From positions 1-60,568 of the forward strand of contig NZ_PSRT01000042.1 of the NCBI RefSeq assembly GCF_004212635.1: 60,568 nt of DNA, written 5' to 3'. The notes beneath the pieces are model-generated. The model was given only the letters and a program-made list of their open reading frames with translations. It ran no database searches and was not told the origin of the DNA. Of this stretch, positions 33,139 to 40,098 are shown piece by piece (the first letter of the stretch is position 1; the number at the start of each line of letters is the position of its first letter). A program made the translations under genes and the position numbers. The stretch comes from Bradyrhizobium genosp. SA-3 (GTDB lineage: Bacteria > Pseudomonadota > Alphaproteobacteria > Rhizobiales > Xanthobacteraceae).

Positions 33139-33195
33139 CCAAGGTTGATTGCTGTGATGGCTTGCTTGTCGAGCCATCGCACCAATCAATCTTGG
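33139..33195 (+). promoter_or_regulatory. Long near-perfect hairpin upstream of first early gene
   Basis: A 57-nt element: bases 33139-33162 pair with 33172-33195, giving about 23 pairs with one C-C mismatch and two G-U pairs around a 9-base loop. The last stem bases GG (33194-33195) are part of the GGAG ribosome-binding site of ATG 33207. It could control translation, be an RNase III site, or act as a put-like antitermination RNA. Confidence 0.7.
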
Positions 33196-33206
33196 AGCAT
33201 CGAACC

Positions 33207-33482
33207 ATGTCATCATGGTCCCGCGAACATTCTAACGCCTTTGGATCGTTGCGTGGTGCGAGGAGCACGACGGTATCGTCGAAGGCTTCTGCACACCTCG
33301 CAACGATCAACGACAAGCAGAAGGCTTACCTTCGAAGGTTAAATGGTGTGAAGGCTCGGTTCGCTGCCGACGACAAGGCGGCACCTGAGTTCAAGGCGGT
33401 GCGCGAGTTCAATTGCCCGGTCCGCGCTGACTGGGTGCCGCCGAAGCCGCGCGGTCGGTCTCACTGCCGCAAGGCGCGCTAA
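33207..33482 (+). CDS. Small basic protein, first gene of early arm
   Basis: 91 residues from ATG 33207 with GGAG nine bases upstream, at the foot of a long hairpin. Basic, Ser/Ala/Lys-rich (NDKQKAYLRRLNGVKARFAA), with a C-terminal region KPRGRSHCRKAR. No known domain. First rightward gene after the structured region, so it may be regulatory. Confidence 0.55.
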   Translation: MSSWSREHSNAFGSLRGARSTTVSSKASAHLATINDKQKAYLRRLNGVKARFAADDKAAPEFKAVREFNCPVRADWVPPKPRGRSHCRKAR

Positions 33483-33829
33483 TACGTAGAAGGTTTGCAG
33501 GAGTATCATCCTGCACTGAAAAAGACTTAGGTCTATCGCGAAAGTTACACGAGGATGAAAAGTCTTTCGGCAGCGAGTACTCTCTTTATCTATCTTAATA
33601 TCATAATCATTTTTTAATAAGAGAGGTTTCTATCCGAGGGTGTCATGTGGGTATCTGCTTCCGAGGTTACACCATGAAACCCTAAGGCGCTTGGAGCCCA
33701 GTAGCTCCCTCAAAAAAATATAAGATGTTGTACACATTTTCTCTGGCGCCATTGATTTACCTCGCTTTTCCTTCCGCGAATAACCCACAGGCTTGTGATA
33801 TTACGTCGGTCGCAAAGAGACACTGACGC
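33483..33829. other. Long noncoding stretch with AT-rich island
   Basis: No convincing gene. It contains a hairpin GCAGGA/TCCTGC near 33498-33515, an AT-rich island at ~33580-33630 flanked by CTCTC and GAGAG, and AAACCCTAA near 33675. The island could be a promoter or a DNA-unwinding element for replication; neither can be shown here. Confidence 0.4.
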
Positions 33830-33881
33830 AACCCTCGCTCGGTAGCTCGGAAGCACATGCTTCCAAAGTGATGCGAGGGTT
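33830..33881 (+). promoter_or_regulatory. Two-stem hairpin sequestering the RBS of the GIY-YIG gene
   Basis: Outer stem AACCCTCGC (33830-33838) with GCGAGGGTT (33873-33881), 9 perfect pairs. Inner stem GGAAGC (33849-33854) with GCTTCC (33859-33864). The GAGGG of the outer right arm is the ribosome-binding site for ATG 33884, so the fold would block translation. The GC stem plus TTTT also resembles an attenuator. Confidence 0.65.
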
Positions 33882-33883
33882 TT

Positions 33884-34264
33884 ATGGTTAGCTTGGTTGG
33901 TAGTGGTAAGACGCCTGACGTCCCTGAATTGCCTGGTGTCTATATGCTGCGGCACGAGGGCGATGGGGCTATCTACATCGGCATGTCCTGCAACCTGCGC
34001 AAGCGGTGCAGAGAGTGGTACTCGGCCGTCGTTGGTGCTGGCCGCTGGTCGGCCAGCGTGTCATCGACGATGCGCACCGCAGTCTGTGCGTTGGACAAAG
34101 AGCAGTGGAGCTTTCATGTGTTGGTCGCGGACCCGCACTTGATGCGTTCTGATCTGTCCAGACTGGAGCGCCGCGCCATCCGCCGCGCAATGGACAAGGG
34201 CGAACGGCTTCTGAACAGCCACACATACGGCGCGTGGCAGTGCAAGCCACCTAAAGTTTCGTGA
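33884..34264 (+). CDS. GIY-YIG nuclease
   Basis: 126 residues. The GIY-YIG core is clear: PGVYMLRHEGDGAIYIGMSC then NLRKRCREWY (Arg), with Glu in LSRLERRAI. No obvious extra DNA-binding domain, so it may be a compact homing-type or host-directed nuclease. Expression appears gated by the hairpin covering its ribosome-binding site. Free-standing gene in the early arm. Confidence 0.8.
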   Translation: MVSLVGSGKTPDVPELPGVYMLRHEGDGAIYIGMSCNLRKRCREWYSAVVGAGRWSASVSSTMRTAVCALDKEQWSFHVLVADPHLMRSDLSRLERRAIRRAMDKGERLLNSHTYGAWQCKPPKVS

Positions 34265-34386
34265 AGGTTACAGAGTCAGAGCCGTAGTTCCACGGATCGC
34301 CTGTCGCGCTGTCCAATTCGGACGCGCTTGATACCCACGCGTTACCTCCGAGAGTTACGCACGTTTCGACAACGTGGAGGAATACT
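34265..34386. other. Intergenic spacer
   Basis: 122 bp without a gene. It contains CGTTACCTCCGAGAGTTACG (~34343-34362), a dispersed-family-like element, and the GGAGG ribosome-binding site (34376-34380) of the next gene. No clear promoter identified. Confidence 0.35.
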
Positions 34387-34806
34387 TTGAGCCTACTTAT
34401 CGACTACTTCCCCTGCCCTCGTTGCGGCACCAAGTCTCGCTTCAAGCATCGCGAGGTGCTCGCTGCCAAGTCTGAGACTTGGTACGGCTGCCGCAACGAT
34501 AACTGCCGCCACCATTGGAAGCTGCTGGTGATGGACGGGCAAGATCCGAAGATCGTTGCGGAGTCGCCCGCGCATGAGCCGGCACGGCGAGTGCTGGAGC
34601 ATCGTGCCGGAGGCACGGTCAACATGGGTTGCCCGCGGTGCGGACGTTACGGCACGGTCAAAGCGACCGAGCGGCGTATGGATAACGCGACGGTGCGGCG
34701 GCACAAGTGCCCGACCGATGGGTACTACTTCAGCTGCACTGACGCTGACGGGCGCGTTGAGATCACCAAGCTGCGACCGAACATGAAGGTGCGGGACGCG
34801 GCGTAG
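34387..34806 (+). CDS. Double zinc-ribbon protein, Ogr/Delta-like N-terminus
   Basis: 139 residues from TTG 34387, with GGAGG at ideal spacing. N-terminal FPCPRCGTKSRFKHR followed ~20 residues later by YGCRNDNCRHHWK gives CxxC...CxxxxC spacing, as in Ogr/Delta late-gene activators of P2-like phages. A second site has MGCPRCGRYG and HKCPTDGYYFSC. A zinc-dependent transcription regulator is plausible, possibly of the late arm; not proven. Confidence 0.6.
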   Translation: MSLLIDYFPCPRCGTKSRFKHREVLAAKSETWYGCRNDNCRHHWKLLVMDGQDPKIVAESPAHEPARRVLEHRAGGTVNMGCPRCGRYGTVKATERRMDNATVRRHKCPTDGYYFSCTDADGRVEITKLRPNMKVRDAA

Positions 34807-34854
34807 CGCACTCACGCGCGCACCATCACACCATTTAACCCTCGGAGGTAACCG

Positions 34855-35205
34855 ATGCTCAGCACCATGAACCCGATGAACGACGTCATCCGCGAGCTCA
34901 AGAACGGTCGGCTGATCGAGTCGATCAAGCTGTTCCGCCAAGCCTATGGCGTCGGGCTCAAGGAAGCCAAGGATGCCGTCGAGGCGATCCGCGAAGGGAT
35001 GGGGCTGGTCTGCACGGGCGACGGCGAGTACCTCATCGTCACCCGCTACCACGACTGCGACCCCGACTACTCCGTGTCTCGCGACTGGACCAAAGAAGTC
35101 GCGCTGGCGGAGGCGAGGTCTCTCTGCGAGCATCGCCACGAGATCATCGTCGCCAAGGTCGTGGCGAAGTCGGTCACCACCCGCGCCATGAAGGAAGTGG
35201 CTTAA
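34855..35205 (+). CDS. Protein with ribosomal L7/L12 C-terminal-like domain
   Basis: 116 residues; GGAGGTAACC precedes ATG 34855. IESIKLFRQAYGVGLKEAKD followed by AVEAI is very close to the bL12 C-terminal helix-turn (V-R-x-x-x-G-L-x-L-K-E-A-K-x-x-V-E). In ribosomes this domain recruits translation factors. A phage copy could interact with translation GTPases or be a generic binding module. The C-terminal half is unique. Confidence 0.65.
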   Translation: MLSTMNPMNDVIRELKNGRLIESIKLFRQAYGVGLKEAKDAVEAIREGMGLVCTGDGEYLIVTRYHDCDPDYSVSRDWTKEVALAEARSLCEHRHEIIVAKVVAKSVTTRAMKEVA

Positions 35206-35219
35206 CCTGGAGAGGTAAC

Positions 35220-35315
35220 ATGAGCGCACGCAAAGTCGGCGGCATCTGGTTCTTCAAGCTGTGGCGGTTGCGGGTTAGCTTCTGTGTGGCGCGCACTCAC
35301 ACCGCCGCCCAATAG
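35220..35315 (+). CDS. 31-residue ORF with strong RBS
   Basis: ATG 35220 is directly preceded by GGAGAGGTAAC. The peptide starts MSARKVGGIWFFKLWRLRVS and is basic and Trp-rich. It contains one copy of the GCGCGCACTCAC repeat. The strong ribosome-binding site argues for translation; function unknown. Confidence 0.5.
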   Translation: MSARKVGGIWFFKLWRLRVSFCVARTHTAAQ

Positions 35316-35327
35316 GACCATAACACC

Positions 35328-35546
35328 ATGTCACCTTCAGACATCGCCAGCATGACCGACGACGAGTGTTTGGTCGCTGCGATGCTGCTTGGGTTGGACT
35401 GGCGCCGATGGGCGAGCACGAAAGGCGGCACGTTCAATACTACCCGCCAAGATCTACGCATGGGCCGTCGTTTCGCAGTAGACAAATACGACGCCGCTCG
35501 CATGTTCCTCAACGAGCGCGCAACACCATCTAACCCTCGGAGGTAA
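35328..35546 (+). CDS. DDE/LLG family small protein
   Basis: 72 residues. MTDDECLVAAMLLGLDW near the N-terminus and KYDAARMFLNERA near the end match the family. Its stop codon TAA is inside the GGAGGTAAC ribosome-binding element of the next gene. MTDDE (35352) is an alternative start. Function unknown. Confidence 0.65.
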   Translation: MSPSDIASMTDDECLVAAMLLGLDWRRWASTKGGTFNTTRQDLRMGRRFAVDKYDAARMFLNERATPSNPRR

Positions 35547-35548
35547 CC

Positions 35549-35701
35549 GTGACCGACAAGGAATTCGACGCGACCGCCAAGAGACTACAACGGTCCGTCG
35601 ACGACCTTCTGAAACTGTCTCGGTATCAGCTGTGGGCTGACGACGCCGAATCTATCGCGGAGATGCTCCAGCAGCTTGTCGAGCGGATGAAGGCCCGATG
35701 A
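35549..35701 (+). CDS. 50-residue acidic helical protein
   Basis: GTG 35549 after GGAGGTAACC. The sequence starts MTDKEFDATAKRLQRSVDDL and ends MLQQLVERMKAR. Two amphipathic helices. TGA overlaps the next ATG (ATGA). Unknown function. Confidence 0.55.
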   Translation: MTDKEFDATAKRLQRSVDDLLKLSRYQLWADDAESIAEMLQQLVERMKAR

Positions 35702-35901
35702 CCGAACCATCCGACGATCAGATCATCGCTGATGCGATGTTGTTGGGCGGAGAGTTTGAGGGGGAAGACCTCATGTACTCTTGCACTATCCCCGGTGCCA
35801 ACTCGTCGATGTTCTACAAGTTTCGCGCCCGCGCTGCTTACTGGGCTCTCCACCATGCCGGCTATCATTACGTCGACGGCACGCTGACTAAGCGCCGCTA
35901 G
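35698..35901 (+). CDS. DDE/LLG family small protein
   Basis: 67 residues; PSDDQIIADAMLLGGEFEGE and then RARAAYWALHHAG match the family N- and C-terminal signatures. Coupled to the upstream gene by ATGA. Confidence 0.65.
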   Translation: MTEPSDDQIIADAMLLGGEFEGEDLMYSCTIPGANSSMFYKFRARAAYWALHHAGYHYVDGTLTKRR

Positions 35902-36054
35902 GTCAAGCGAAGCGCGACCGCAAGTAGCCGCGCGCACTCACGCGCCACCCCAAACATTTTCAATCTCTGAGACACACGCGAAACCCTGGACGGTTATCGC
36001 GGGTGAAAGCACGTCGAAACTACACCGCTCCATTACCCACGGAGGTAACAAACT
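35902..36054. other. Intergenic spacer with GCGCGCACTCACG and inverted repeat
   Basis: 153 bp without a gene. It holds the 13-mer at 35930-35942 and a TTACC-N6-GGTAA element at 36033-36048, which also supplies the ribosome-binding site for ATG 36055. Confidence 0.5.
36033..36048. repeat. Dispersed inverted repeat TTACC-CACGGA-GGTAA
   Basis: Intergenic member; right arm is the ribosome-binding site of the 250-residue gene. Confidence 0.7.
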
Positions 36055-36807
36055 ATGAGTTCACTGGTGCACGACACGACCAACGATAACCGCCTGAGCG
36101 ACTTCAACGCGCAGGTCCGCGAGCTCGGACGCGATGCAGCTGCGGGGAAAGACTCGCTTCCCAACCTGGCGATGGCGTTCGCCCGCGCTGTCGTCGATGG
36201 CGTGATCGATCCGGCGAAGGACGCATCGGGGAAGGACGGCGCCGCGCGCGTGTTCGATCTCTACGCGCAGGCCGAGGGCAAAAAGGCGGTGCATGACCGC
36301 ACCGAGGGCGGGCTCAAGGCCAACGTGTCCAAGCTGCGCCAGATCCAGAACGCCGCGAGCAACCCGAAGTGGGACTTCGTGGACGTACTGAACCGGGCGC
36401 ACACCATCCGGCAGGACTACAAGCGCGTCGACATCGACGTGAAGCCGGCCTACGCCGCGTTCGTTGACGTGGCCCGCGAGCAGCAGAAGTTCGACGACGC
36501 GCTGACCGACATGCAGCTCGCCGACATCGTGAAGAAGGGCGAGAGCAGCAAAGAGGTGACGCTGGAGGGCGAGCTCAAGCGCATCCAGAAGCGCGTGGAG
36601 AAGGTCATCTCCGGCGAGCTCAAGGACCACACCGGCGCGCCCCTGAAGGACCAATCGCCCGAGCTCATCCAAGTCTCGGAGCTCATCGCGCAGCGCCTGG
36701 CTGCGCTCATGACTACCAAGCAGGACGAGGAAGACGAGAAGGCGCTCGCCGAGATCATGGCCCGCCGTGCCAACCGTGGCGCGCTGATCGAGGCGCACGC
36801 GGCGTAA
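36055..36807 (+). CDS. 250-residue helical protein, unknown
   Basis: Charged, helix-rich protein with no domain recognised. It contains LPNLAMAFARAVVDGVIDPA and RVFDLYAQAEGKKAVHDRTE early, then long charged helices (EGELKRIQKRVEKVISGELK) and a C-terminal helix ending GALIEAHAA. Strong GGAGGTAAC site upstream. It is the largest gene in the small-gene cluster and is followed by a structured spacer, so it may be a main product of this segment. Confidence 0.65.
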   Translation: MSSLVHDTTNDNRLSDFNAQVRELGRDAAAGKDSLPNLAMAFARAVVDGVIDPAKDASGKDGAARVFDLYAQAEGKKAVHDRTEGGLKANVSKLRQIQNAASNPKWDFVDVLNRAHTIRQDYKRVDIDVKPAYAAFVDVAREQQKFDDALTDMQLADIVKKGESSKEVTLEGELKRIQKRVEKVISGELKDHTGAPLKDQSPELIQVSELIAQRLAALMTTKQDEEDEKALAEIMARRANRGALIEAHAA

Positions 36808-36950
36808 CCCGCCCGAGTAACACCAACATCGCGGGTACCCCCAACCCCCAGCCCGCGATCAGCCGGCCGCAGCATCAACCTGCCCCCATCAGGGCTGCGG
36901 CCGGCGACCCTAACAACGCGCGCACTCACGCGCATCTGGACCATCGCACC
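36808..36950 (+). terminator. Two hairpins after the 250-residue gene
   Basis: Stem 1: TCGCGGG (36829-36835) with CCCGCGA (36852-36858). Stem 2: GCCGGCCGCAGC (36862-36873) with GCTGCGGCCGGC (36894-36905), 12 perfect pairs, 20-base loop. No T-run follows, so a simple rho-independent terminator is doubtful. Also holds the 13-mer GCGCGCACTCACG at 36918-36930. Confidence 0.5.
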
Positions 36951-37187
36951 ATGCAACCCTACAAGCGCAGCCTCACTGAATACGCCGACATCACCGGCCT
37001 ACTCGCTTGCTGCGACCACAACGAGGTCATTGCGCTCGCCATGCTGGCTGGAGCGGACCTCGGCGGCTCGGACGAGTTTGGCTATCGCTGCCACCCGAAC
37101 GCCATGCTTCGCATGTCGCGCTCCAGAGCTGCGGCCGACTTCCTCATCGGATGCGACATCCCGCTTACCTCACAGGTAACGACATGA
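36951..37187 (+). CDS. DDE/LLG family small protein (variant)
   Basis: 78 residues. HNEVIALAMLAGADLGG and SRSRAAADFLIG follow the family pattern with a longer N-terminus. It shares the GGACCATCGCACCATG start context with 45714. Its 3' end carries the perfect TTACCT-CAC-AGGTAA element and overlaps the next ATG. Confidence 0.6.
   Translation: MQPYKRSLTEYADITGLLACCDHNEVIALAMLAGADLGGSDEFGYRCHPNAMLRMSRSRAAADFLIGCDIPLTSQVTT
37165..37179. repeat. Dispersed inverted repeat TTACCT-CAC-AGGTAA
   Basis: Perfect 6-base arms, 3-base loop, inside the 3' end of the gene at 36951-37187 and just upstream of ATG 37184. Confidence 0.75.
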
Positions 37188-37477
37188 CACGCGAAGAGCT
37201 CGCGAAGCGACATAGAGAATATCAGAGCGAGTACGGCGAAGGGCTCGTCACGCACATCGACAAGATCGAGCGACATCAAGCGCCGTCCGCCGTGGATATC
37301 CTCGTCACTCAGGCGCTGCTCTCTGGCGCTCGGTTCGAGAAGACCGAAGACAGCGAAGTTCAGTACCGGCTGTTCATCGGCGAGTACGACGCAGGCGGAT
37401 GGATGAACCGCACGCGCGCCGCCCTGGCAGCGAACCTGATCCTTGGCGTCCCGCTACCCGAGAAGGTAACACCATGA
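37184..37477 (+). CDS. DDE/LLG family small protein (variant)
   Basis: 97 residues, ATGA-coupled on both sides. SAVDILVTQALLSGARFEK and RTRAALAANLILGVP are related to the family, with a 35-residue charged N-terminal extension. Confidence 0.6.
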   Translation: MTREELAKRHREYQSEYGEGLVTHIDKIERHQAPSAVDILVTQALLSGARFEKTEDSEVQYRLFIGEYDAGGWMNRTRAALAANLILGVPLPEKVTP

Positions 37478-37776
37478 AACCATCCTGCAACAACTGCCGT
37501 TGGGCGATCATGCGGGACTACGGCTACTCGAACTACACGGTCGAGGGAACGACGTTCAGCTGTGCCCAACGCCTGCACCCCGGTGGTGACTTCGATCGCT
37601 GGTACGGCAGGGACGAGCGTCTGGAGCATGCACATAAGTGCGAGAAGTACGGCGAAGGTGAGCCGCTGGAGTTCGACGTGGACGGCGAGAATTATCCGAA
37701 CGGGCTCACGCCGGACCAGCGCGCCACGTTCGAGCTCGACATCACCTTTCAGATGCTGGAGGGGAAGGTCGGATGA
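37474..37776 (+). CDS. Small zinc-binding protein
   Basis: 100 residues. CNNCRWAI, a central FSCAQRLHP and HAHKCEKYG give four cysteines suited to a zinc ribbon, followed by an acidic half. Coupled (ATGA) with family members on either side. Unknown role; DNA or protein binding is possible. Confidence 0.55.
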   Translation: MKPSCNNCRWAIMRDYGYSNYTVEGTTFSCAQRLHPGGDFDRWYGRDERLEHAHKCEKYGEGEPLEFDVDGENYPNGLTPDQRATFELDITFQMLEGKVG

Positions 37777-38039
37777 CCGAAGAGGAAGGCAACTACTACA
37801 TCACCCTCGCAACGTTGCATGGTCCGAGCACTGTCGACGATCTCGAAGGCGGTACGTCGGAACGCGGCACGCACGACCCGCTTACCTTCTCGCTCGGCGG
37901 CGTCGATGAACCTGAGTACTGGTGGGTCTTCCGCGACGCCTACGTCACACCCGACGAGCGTCTGTGCAGAAGAAACTTCGACACGCGCGCCGAAGCCGCG
38001 CGTCACTACTGCCTGCACTACGGCCTGATCAAACCATAG
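37773..38039 (+). CDS. DDE/LLG family small protein
   Basis: 88 residues. NYYITLATLHGPSTVDD and TRAEAARHYCLHYGLIKP give the N- and C-terminal hallmarks (LHG; AARxYCxxxxL). ATGA-coupled to the zinc protein. Confidence 0.65.
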   Translation: MTEEEGNYYITLATLHGPSTVDDLEGGTSERGTHDPLTFSLGGVDEPEYWWVFRDAYVTPDERLCRRNFDTRAEAARHYCLHYGLIKP

Positions 38040-38049
38040 GACCATCGCA
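38031..38049 (+). repeat. 19-bp duplicated linker AAACCATAGGACCATCGCA
   Basis: Exact copy at 45693-45711; both sit at the junction between two small genes. Suggests duplication of gene cassettes with their linkers. Confidence 0.7.
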
Positions 38050-38249
38050 TGCGCCGCTTTTTCTACAATTACCTCGCGCGCCCGCTGGCGTGGGCGATCC
38101 CGATGGGCCTCATCATCGCGCTCCTCGGACTACCGCTCTTCAAGTTCTGGGTCGCGCTGTGGTCGGCGATCCTGCTGGATGTGCTGGTCAACTTCCTCTT
38201 CCCCGCGTGGAAGGCTACCCCGAAGGGTAACGAGAATGCCCGACGTTGA
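38049..38249 (+). CDS. Small two-pass membrane protein
   Basis: 66 residues. Two hydrophobic segments (LAWAIPMGLIIALLGLPLF and WVALWSAILLDVLVNFLF) with basic ends. It sits within the small-gene cluster; holin-like, superinfection or inner-membrane accessory roles are possible. TACCCCGAAGGGTAA near its end is a dispersed repeat variant. Confidence 0.55.
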   Translation: MRRFFYNYLARPLAWAIPMGLIIALLGLPLFKFWVALWSAILLDVLVNFLFPAWKATPKGNENARR

Positions 38250-38472
38250 TGACGACACCTGCATCACGCTGGCGATGTTGCACGGCTGCCAGTTCCACAA
38301 CGTCGGGGATACGGATTGGTACGTTCATGACGACGGCGACAACCTGCATCCGCTGGAGCTCAAGCGATACGACGCTTGGGAGAAAAACATGCTGCACGGT
38401 CGGCGGCACTGGTGTTGGGCGTCCCGCGAAGAGCTCGCACGCGACTACTGCAAATTTCATGGGCTGATCTGA
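38236..38472 (+). CDS. DDE/LLG family small protein
   Basis: 78 residues from ATG 38236. VDDDTCITLAMLHGCQFHN and SREELARDYCKFHGLI are near-consensus. The TGA overlaps the next ATG (TGATG). Confidence 0.65.
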   Translation: MPDVDDDTCITLAMLHGCQFHNVGDTDWYVHDDGDNLHPLELKRYDAWEKNMLHGRRHWCWASREELARDYCKFHGLI

Positions 38473-38654
38473 TGAACGCCATGCCAAGGGACCACCAGAA
38501 GATGCTCGACACCTGCCGGTCGCAGGGTCTCATCAACGAGAGCAACGAGCTGACTGACGCCGGGCATGATTATGTGCGCGCACTCATGGCCCGCATCGAG
38601 CACCACCGCCGCACGTCCGACGGCAAGAAGGATCAATATCTGAGGCGCGCATGA
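38472..38654 (+). CDS. 60-residue unknown protein
   Basis: Basic and helical: MPRDHQKMLDTCRSQGLINE then AGHDYVRALMARIEHHRR. TGATG-coupled at the 5' end and ATGA-coupled at the 3' end. No known domain. Confidence 0.5.
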   Translation: MNAMPRDHQKMLDTCRSQGLINESNELTDAGHDYVRALMARIEHHRRTSDGKKDQYLRRA

Positions 38655-38902
38655 CCGACGAAGAGTGCATCGCGACGGCTTTACTGCACGGCGCTAAGAT
38701 CTGGCCTTCGGGGCAGGAGTTGCAGGAACGAAACCGCCGCTACGGTGGCGAGAAAGGCACGCATCCAATCTACGTCATCGACCGTGGCTTTCATGAGCGG
38801 ATGCCGTGCGTATACGACGACCTGAGGCCGGCTTACAACGAAGCAAAAACAGCCGGGGAAGCCGCCCGTGCCTACTGCATCCGCCACAACCTCATGAGGT
38901 AA
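38651..38902 (+). CDS. DDE/LLG family small protein
   Basis: 83 residues. MTDEECIATALLHGAKIW and AGEAARAYCIRHNLMR are consensus. The stop is the TAA of GAGGTAAC, which is the ribosome-binding element of the next gene. Confidence 0.7.
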   Translation: MTDEECIATALLHGAKIWPSGQELQERNRRYGGEKGTHPIYVIDRGFHERMPCVYDDLRPAYNEAKTAGEAARAYCIRHNLMR

Positions 38903-38904
38903 CG

Positions 38905-39057
38905 ATGGCTCGCCAGCCGTATTACATCGTCGTGTGTAAGGATCGCGACATTTACGTGCTCGCGACCAGCCGTCACTTCCGTACCTACACCGACGCGCAG
39001 CTCTACACCCAAAGCCTCGCCATCACGCGCGAGCCGATCATTGTGATGATTGATTAA
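38905..39057 (+). CDS. 50-residue unknown protein
   Basis: GAGGTAACG precedes ATG 38905. Compact beta-type sequence (YYIVVCKDRDIYVLATSRHF, then TYTDAQLYTQSLAI). No known domain. Confidence 0.5.
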   Translation: MARQPYYIVVCKDRDIYVLATSRHFRTYTDAQLYTQSLAITREPIIVMID

Positions 39058-39058
39058 C

Positions 39059-39280
39059 ATGACAGCACCATCGGATGACGACATCGCGGACATCGCGCTC
39101 GCCCAGTTGCTGGGCGGTAAACTGTATCGCTCTCAATTCATGCCCGGATGGAAGTTTTCCCCGACGCTCCGCGCCGCGGATTACAACGTCGGGTGGGATA
39201 CCGAAGGCGACGCAGCACGCGGTTACCTCGAAGAGTACCGCACAGGCGAATCAGCGACAGCTCCGCAGTACAGATCATGA
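39059..39280 (+). CDS. DDE/LLG family small protein
   Basis: 73 residues. PSDDDIADIALAQLLGGKLY and EGDAARGYLEEYRTG match. The ATG lies two bases after the upstream stop; the 3' end is ATGA-coupled to the next member. Confidence 0.65.
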   Translation: MTAPSDDDIADIALAQLLGGKLYRSQFMPGWKFSPTLRAADYNVGWDTEGDAARGYLEEYRTGESATAPQYRS

Positions 39281-39531
39281 CCACACCATCGGATGACGAG
39301 TGCATCGCACTGGCGCTGTTGCACGGCGCGGACATCAGCGAGCACTACGGGAAAGGATACGTGAACGTAACTAGATCGGACGATCCCGTCGCGTTGCAGA
39401 ACCGTGAAGCGAACGGGCGGTTTGGATTCGACTCACGAGGCGCAGCGGCGCGAGCCTACTGCGAATACCACAACCTGATCGGAGACACCCATGAACGTAG
39501 CCCCGAACTTCGGAGCGGACACGCCGCCTGA
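39277..39531 (+). CDS. DDE/LLG family small protein (best consensus)
   Basis: 84 residues. PSDDECIALALLHGADISEH and SRGAAARAYCEYHNLIG are the closest to consensus. About 14 residues beyond the usual end overlap the next gene (41 bases), as if the ancestral stop was lost. Confidence 0.65.
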   Translation: MTTPSDDECIALALLHGADISEHYGKGYVNVTRSDDPVALQNREANGRFGFDSRGAAARAYCEYHNLIGDTHERSPELRSGHAA

Positions 39532-39817
39532 GCAGGTGACGTACCAGGCGATCGCCGCACAAATCCGATCGCTCAACCCGCGCGCACTCACGCCGGCGTC
39601 ACTTGAGGACGTCATCCTCATGATCGAATGGATGCAGGAGGAAACCATCAAGCGCGACGAAGAGCTTACTCGCAGGGGTAACGAGCTCACACAGCGCGAA
39701 GCGGAGCTTCAAAGCTGGGAAAAGAGATTGCAGATCAAGCAGCGCGCCGTGGATGCCGTGCTCAAGCGCGCTCCCGATGGGCGGCGCTACTGGTGGTTCG
39801 GGAGGAAGGGGTCGTGA
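39491..39817 (+). CDS. Coiled-coil protein
   Basis: 108 residues from ATG 39491 with GGAG upstream. A long charged helix (EETIKRDEELTRRGNELTQR) dominates, then a basic Trp-containing end. Carries the 13-mer GCGCGCACTCACG at 39580-39592. Likely oligomeric; function unknown. Confidence 0.55.
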   Translation: MNVAPNFGADTPPEQVTYQAIAAQIRSLNPRALTPASLEDVILMIEWMQEETIKRDEELTRRGNELTQREAELQSWEKRLQIKQRAVDAVLKRAPDGRRYWWFGRKGS

Positions 39818-40098
39818 CACTGGTTCGGGAGGTCATCCAGCAGTTTAAGGACGAGGACGGCCACCTCAGCGGTGGGTTGATCGCCGTCGGGCGCGGCGCG
39901 CTGTACATCGAGCAGGATGACCGCGGCTTTGACTTCTGGCTGTACCCAAAGGGCCACCAGGGCAGTGGGAGGTGGGAGAGCATCGCCGCCGAGCATATCG
40001 ATCAGCGGCTGTTGCGGACTGGCATGGATGAGTTCGAAGCTCAGTTGCTTCTCGACTATTACCTGGAAGGTAACGATGAAGACCGAAACCAATTTTGA
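39814..40098 (+). CDS. Small protein, AQ-motif superfamily (DEFEAQ type)
   Basis: 94 residues from GTG 39814 (GTGA with the upstream stop). A beta-rich centre (RGFDFWLYPKGHQGSGRWES) is followed by GMDEFEAQLLLDYYLEG, nearly identical in pattern to DEFEAQAVFDHYL of the gene at 45714. Probably related to the FPSDxMIAQ proteins. Unknown function. Confidence 0.6.
   Translation: MTLVREVIQQFKDEDGHLSGGLIAVGRGALYIEQDDRGFDFWLYPKGHQGSGRWESIAAEHIDQRLLRTGMDEFEAQLLLDYYLEGNDEDRNQF
40059..40073. repeat. Dispersed inverted repeat TTACCT-GGA-AGGTAA
   Basis: Perfect 6-base arms inside the 3' end of the gene at 39814-40098; the right arm is the ribosome-binding site for ATG 40076. Confidence 0.75.

Noticed and set aside
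34393..35229. 278-codon minus-strand ORF
   Set aside because: Opposite two genes with strong ribosome-binding sites and recognisable motifs (zinc ribbon, L12-like).
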